Below, one piece after another: positions 63,804-64,000 of a stretch of DNA of 64,000 nucleotides; the first letter of the stretch is position 1, and each line of letters begins with the position of its first letter. The stretch comes from Rhabditophanes sp. KR3021 (Eukaryota; Nematoda; Chromadorea; Rhabditida; Alloionematidae). Below the pieces are notes generated by a model. It did not search any database and was not told the origin of the DNA. It was given only the letters and a program-made list of their open reading frames with translations. The stretch spans positions 5,208,001 to 5,272,000 of the forward strand of contig CAUJLY010000003.1 of the NCBI GenBank assembly GCA_963281155.1. Reading direction: 5' to 3'. The position numbers and the translations under genes were made by a program.

Positions 63804-64000
63804 ATGTATAAAGTGTCTATTTTGACAATTAGTGATTCGTGTTCAGCCGGAACAAACATCGACAAAAGTGGCACTAGATTAACAGAATTAATCTCTGAAA
63901 AGTTAAGTTCTTACTTTCAGACAGTGCATTACGAAGTCATTTCGGACGACAAGGAAGCTATTCAGGAGAAATTAATTAATTTGGTGGATGAAATTAAGGT
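63804..64000 (+). CDS. MogA/gephyrin-domain molybdenum cofactor protein (cut by window end)
   Basis: Molybdopterin adenylyltransferase type domain (MogA, gephyrin G domain), which prepares molybdopterin for metal insertion. Only the first 65 residues are present. Start MYKVSILTISDSCSAG matches the family start (V-x-x-L-T-x-S-D-S), followed by DKSGTRLTELISEKL and VISDDKEAIQEKLINLVDE, which match the helix and strand before the GGTG loop that would lie beyond the window. The ATG at 63804 is the first of the frame. In nematodes the MogA and MoeA parts can be separate proteins; whether this one is fused cannot be seen. Confidence 0.85.
   Translation, partial: MYKVSILTISDSCSAGTNIDKSGTRLTELISEKLSSYFQTVHYEVISDDKEAIQEKLINLVDEIK

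Overview
The window is AT-rich animal DNA and is almost certainly nematode. It has protein-coding genes with many introns of about 40-50 bases and GTAAG-type donors. It also has a nematode-type transthyretin-like secreted protein, levamisole-type (UNC-29/LEV-1-like) acetylcholine receptor subunits, and orthologues of SAM-10, SET-2, UCR-1, PEF-1, WASP and a Cip/Kip CDK inhibitor. I cannot name the species. No rRNA, tRNA, CRISPR or bacterial-type feature was seen.

Layout. 0-9 kb is gene-dense: a USP1-like deubiquitinase (-), a neurexin-like LamG/EGF membrane protein (+), a short WASP (-), a one-pass membrane protein (+) and the AP-3 sigma subunit (-). 10-19 kb holds a UDP-glycosyltransferase (+) and two uncharacterised proteins (-), one with a very long coiled coil. 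20-25 kb is one PPEF-type calcium-regulated phosphatase gene (-). 25-34 kb is sparse: two unknown small genes and an AAA-ATPase remnant. 34-41 kb has two acetylcholine receptor subunit genes head to tail on the minus strand, only 22 bases apart, with a transthyretin-like gene nested antisense in an intron of the second. 41-48 kb is mostly empty, with one MITE-like element, a CDK inhibitor gene and a phosphatase pseudogene. 48-64 kb has SSBP/SAM-10 (+), UCR-1 (-) with SET1/SET-2 (+) in divergent orientation, a decayed LRR-like gene (-), a full ABCA transporter (-) and the start of a MogA/gephyrin-domain gene (+) cut by the window end.

Themes. Several genes look coding but carry single-base frame breaks: the neurexin-like gene, the coiled-coil gene, an antisense gene in the neurexin intron, the PPEF-intron remnant and the AAA ATPase. 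Either the assembly has residual indels or this region is rich in young pseudogenes. Two large introns hold antisense coding remnants and a third holds an intact antisense gene, so intron nesting is a recurrent local feature. Genes on the two strands serve unrelated processes; the only pair likely to act together is the receptor subunit tandem. I found no convincing undescribed multi-gene system. The best candidates for novelty are the receptor tandem with its nested gene, the unknown coiled-coil pair and the unknown small genes.
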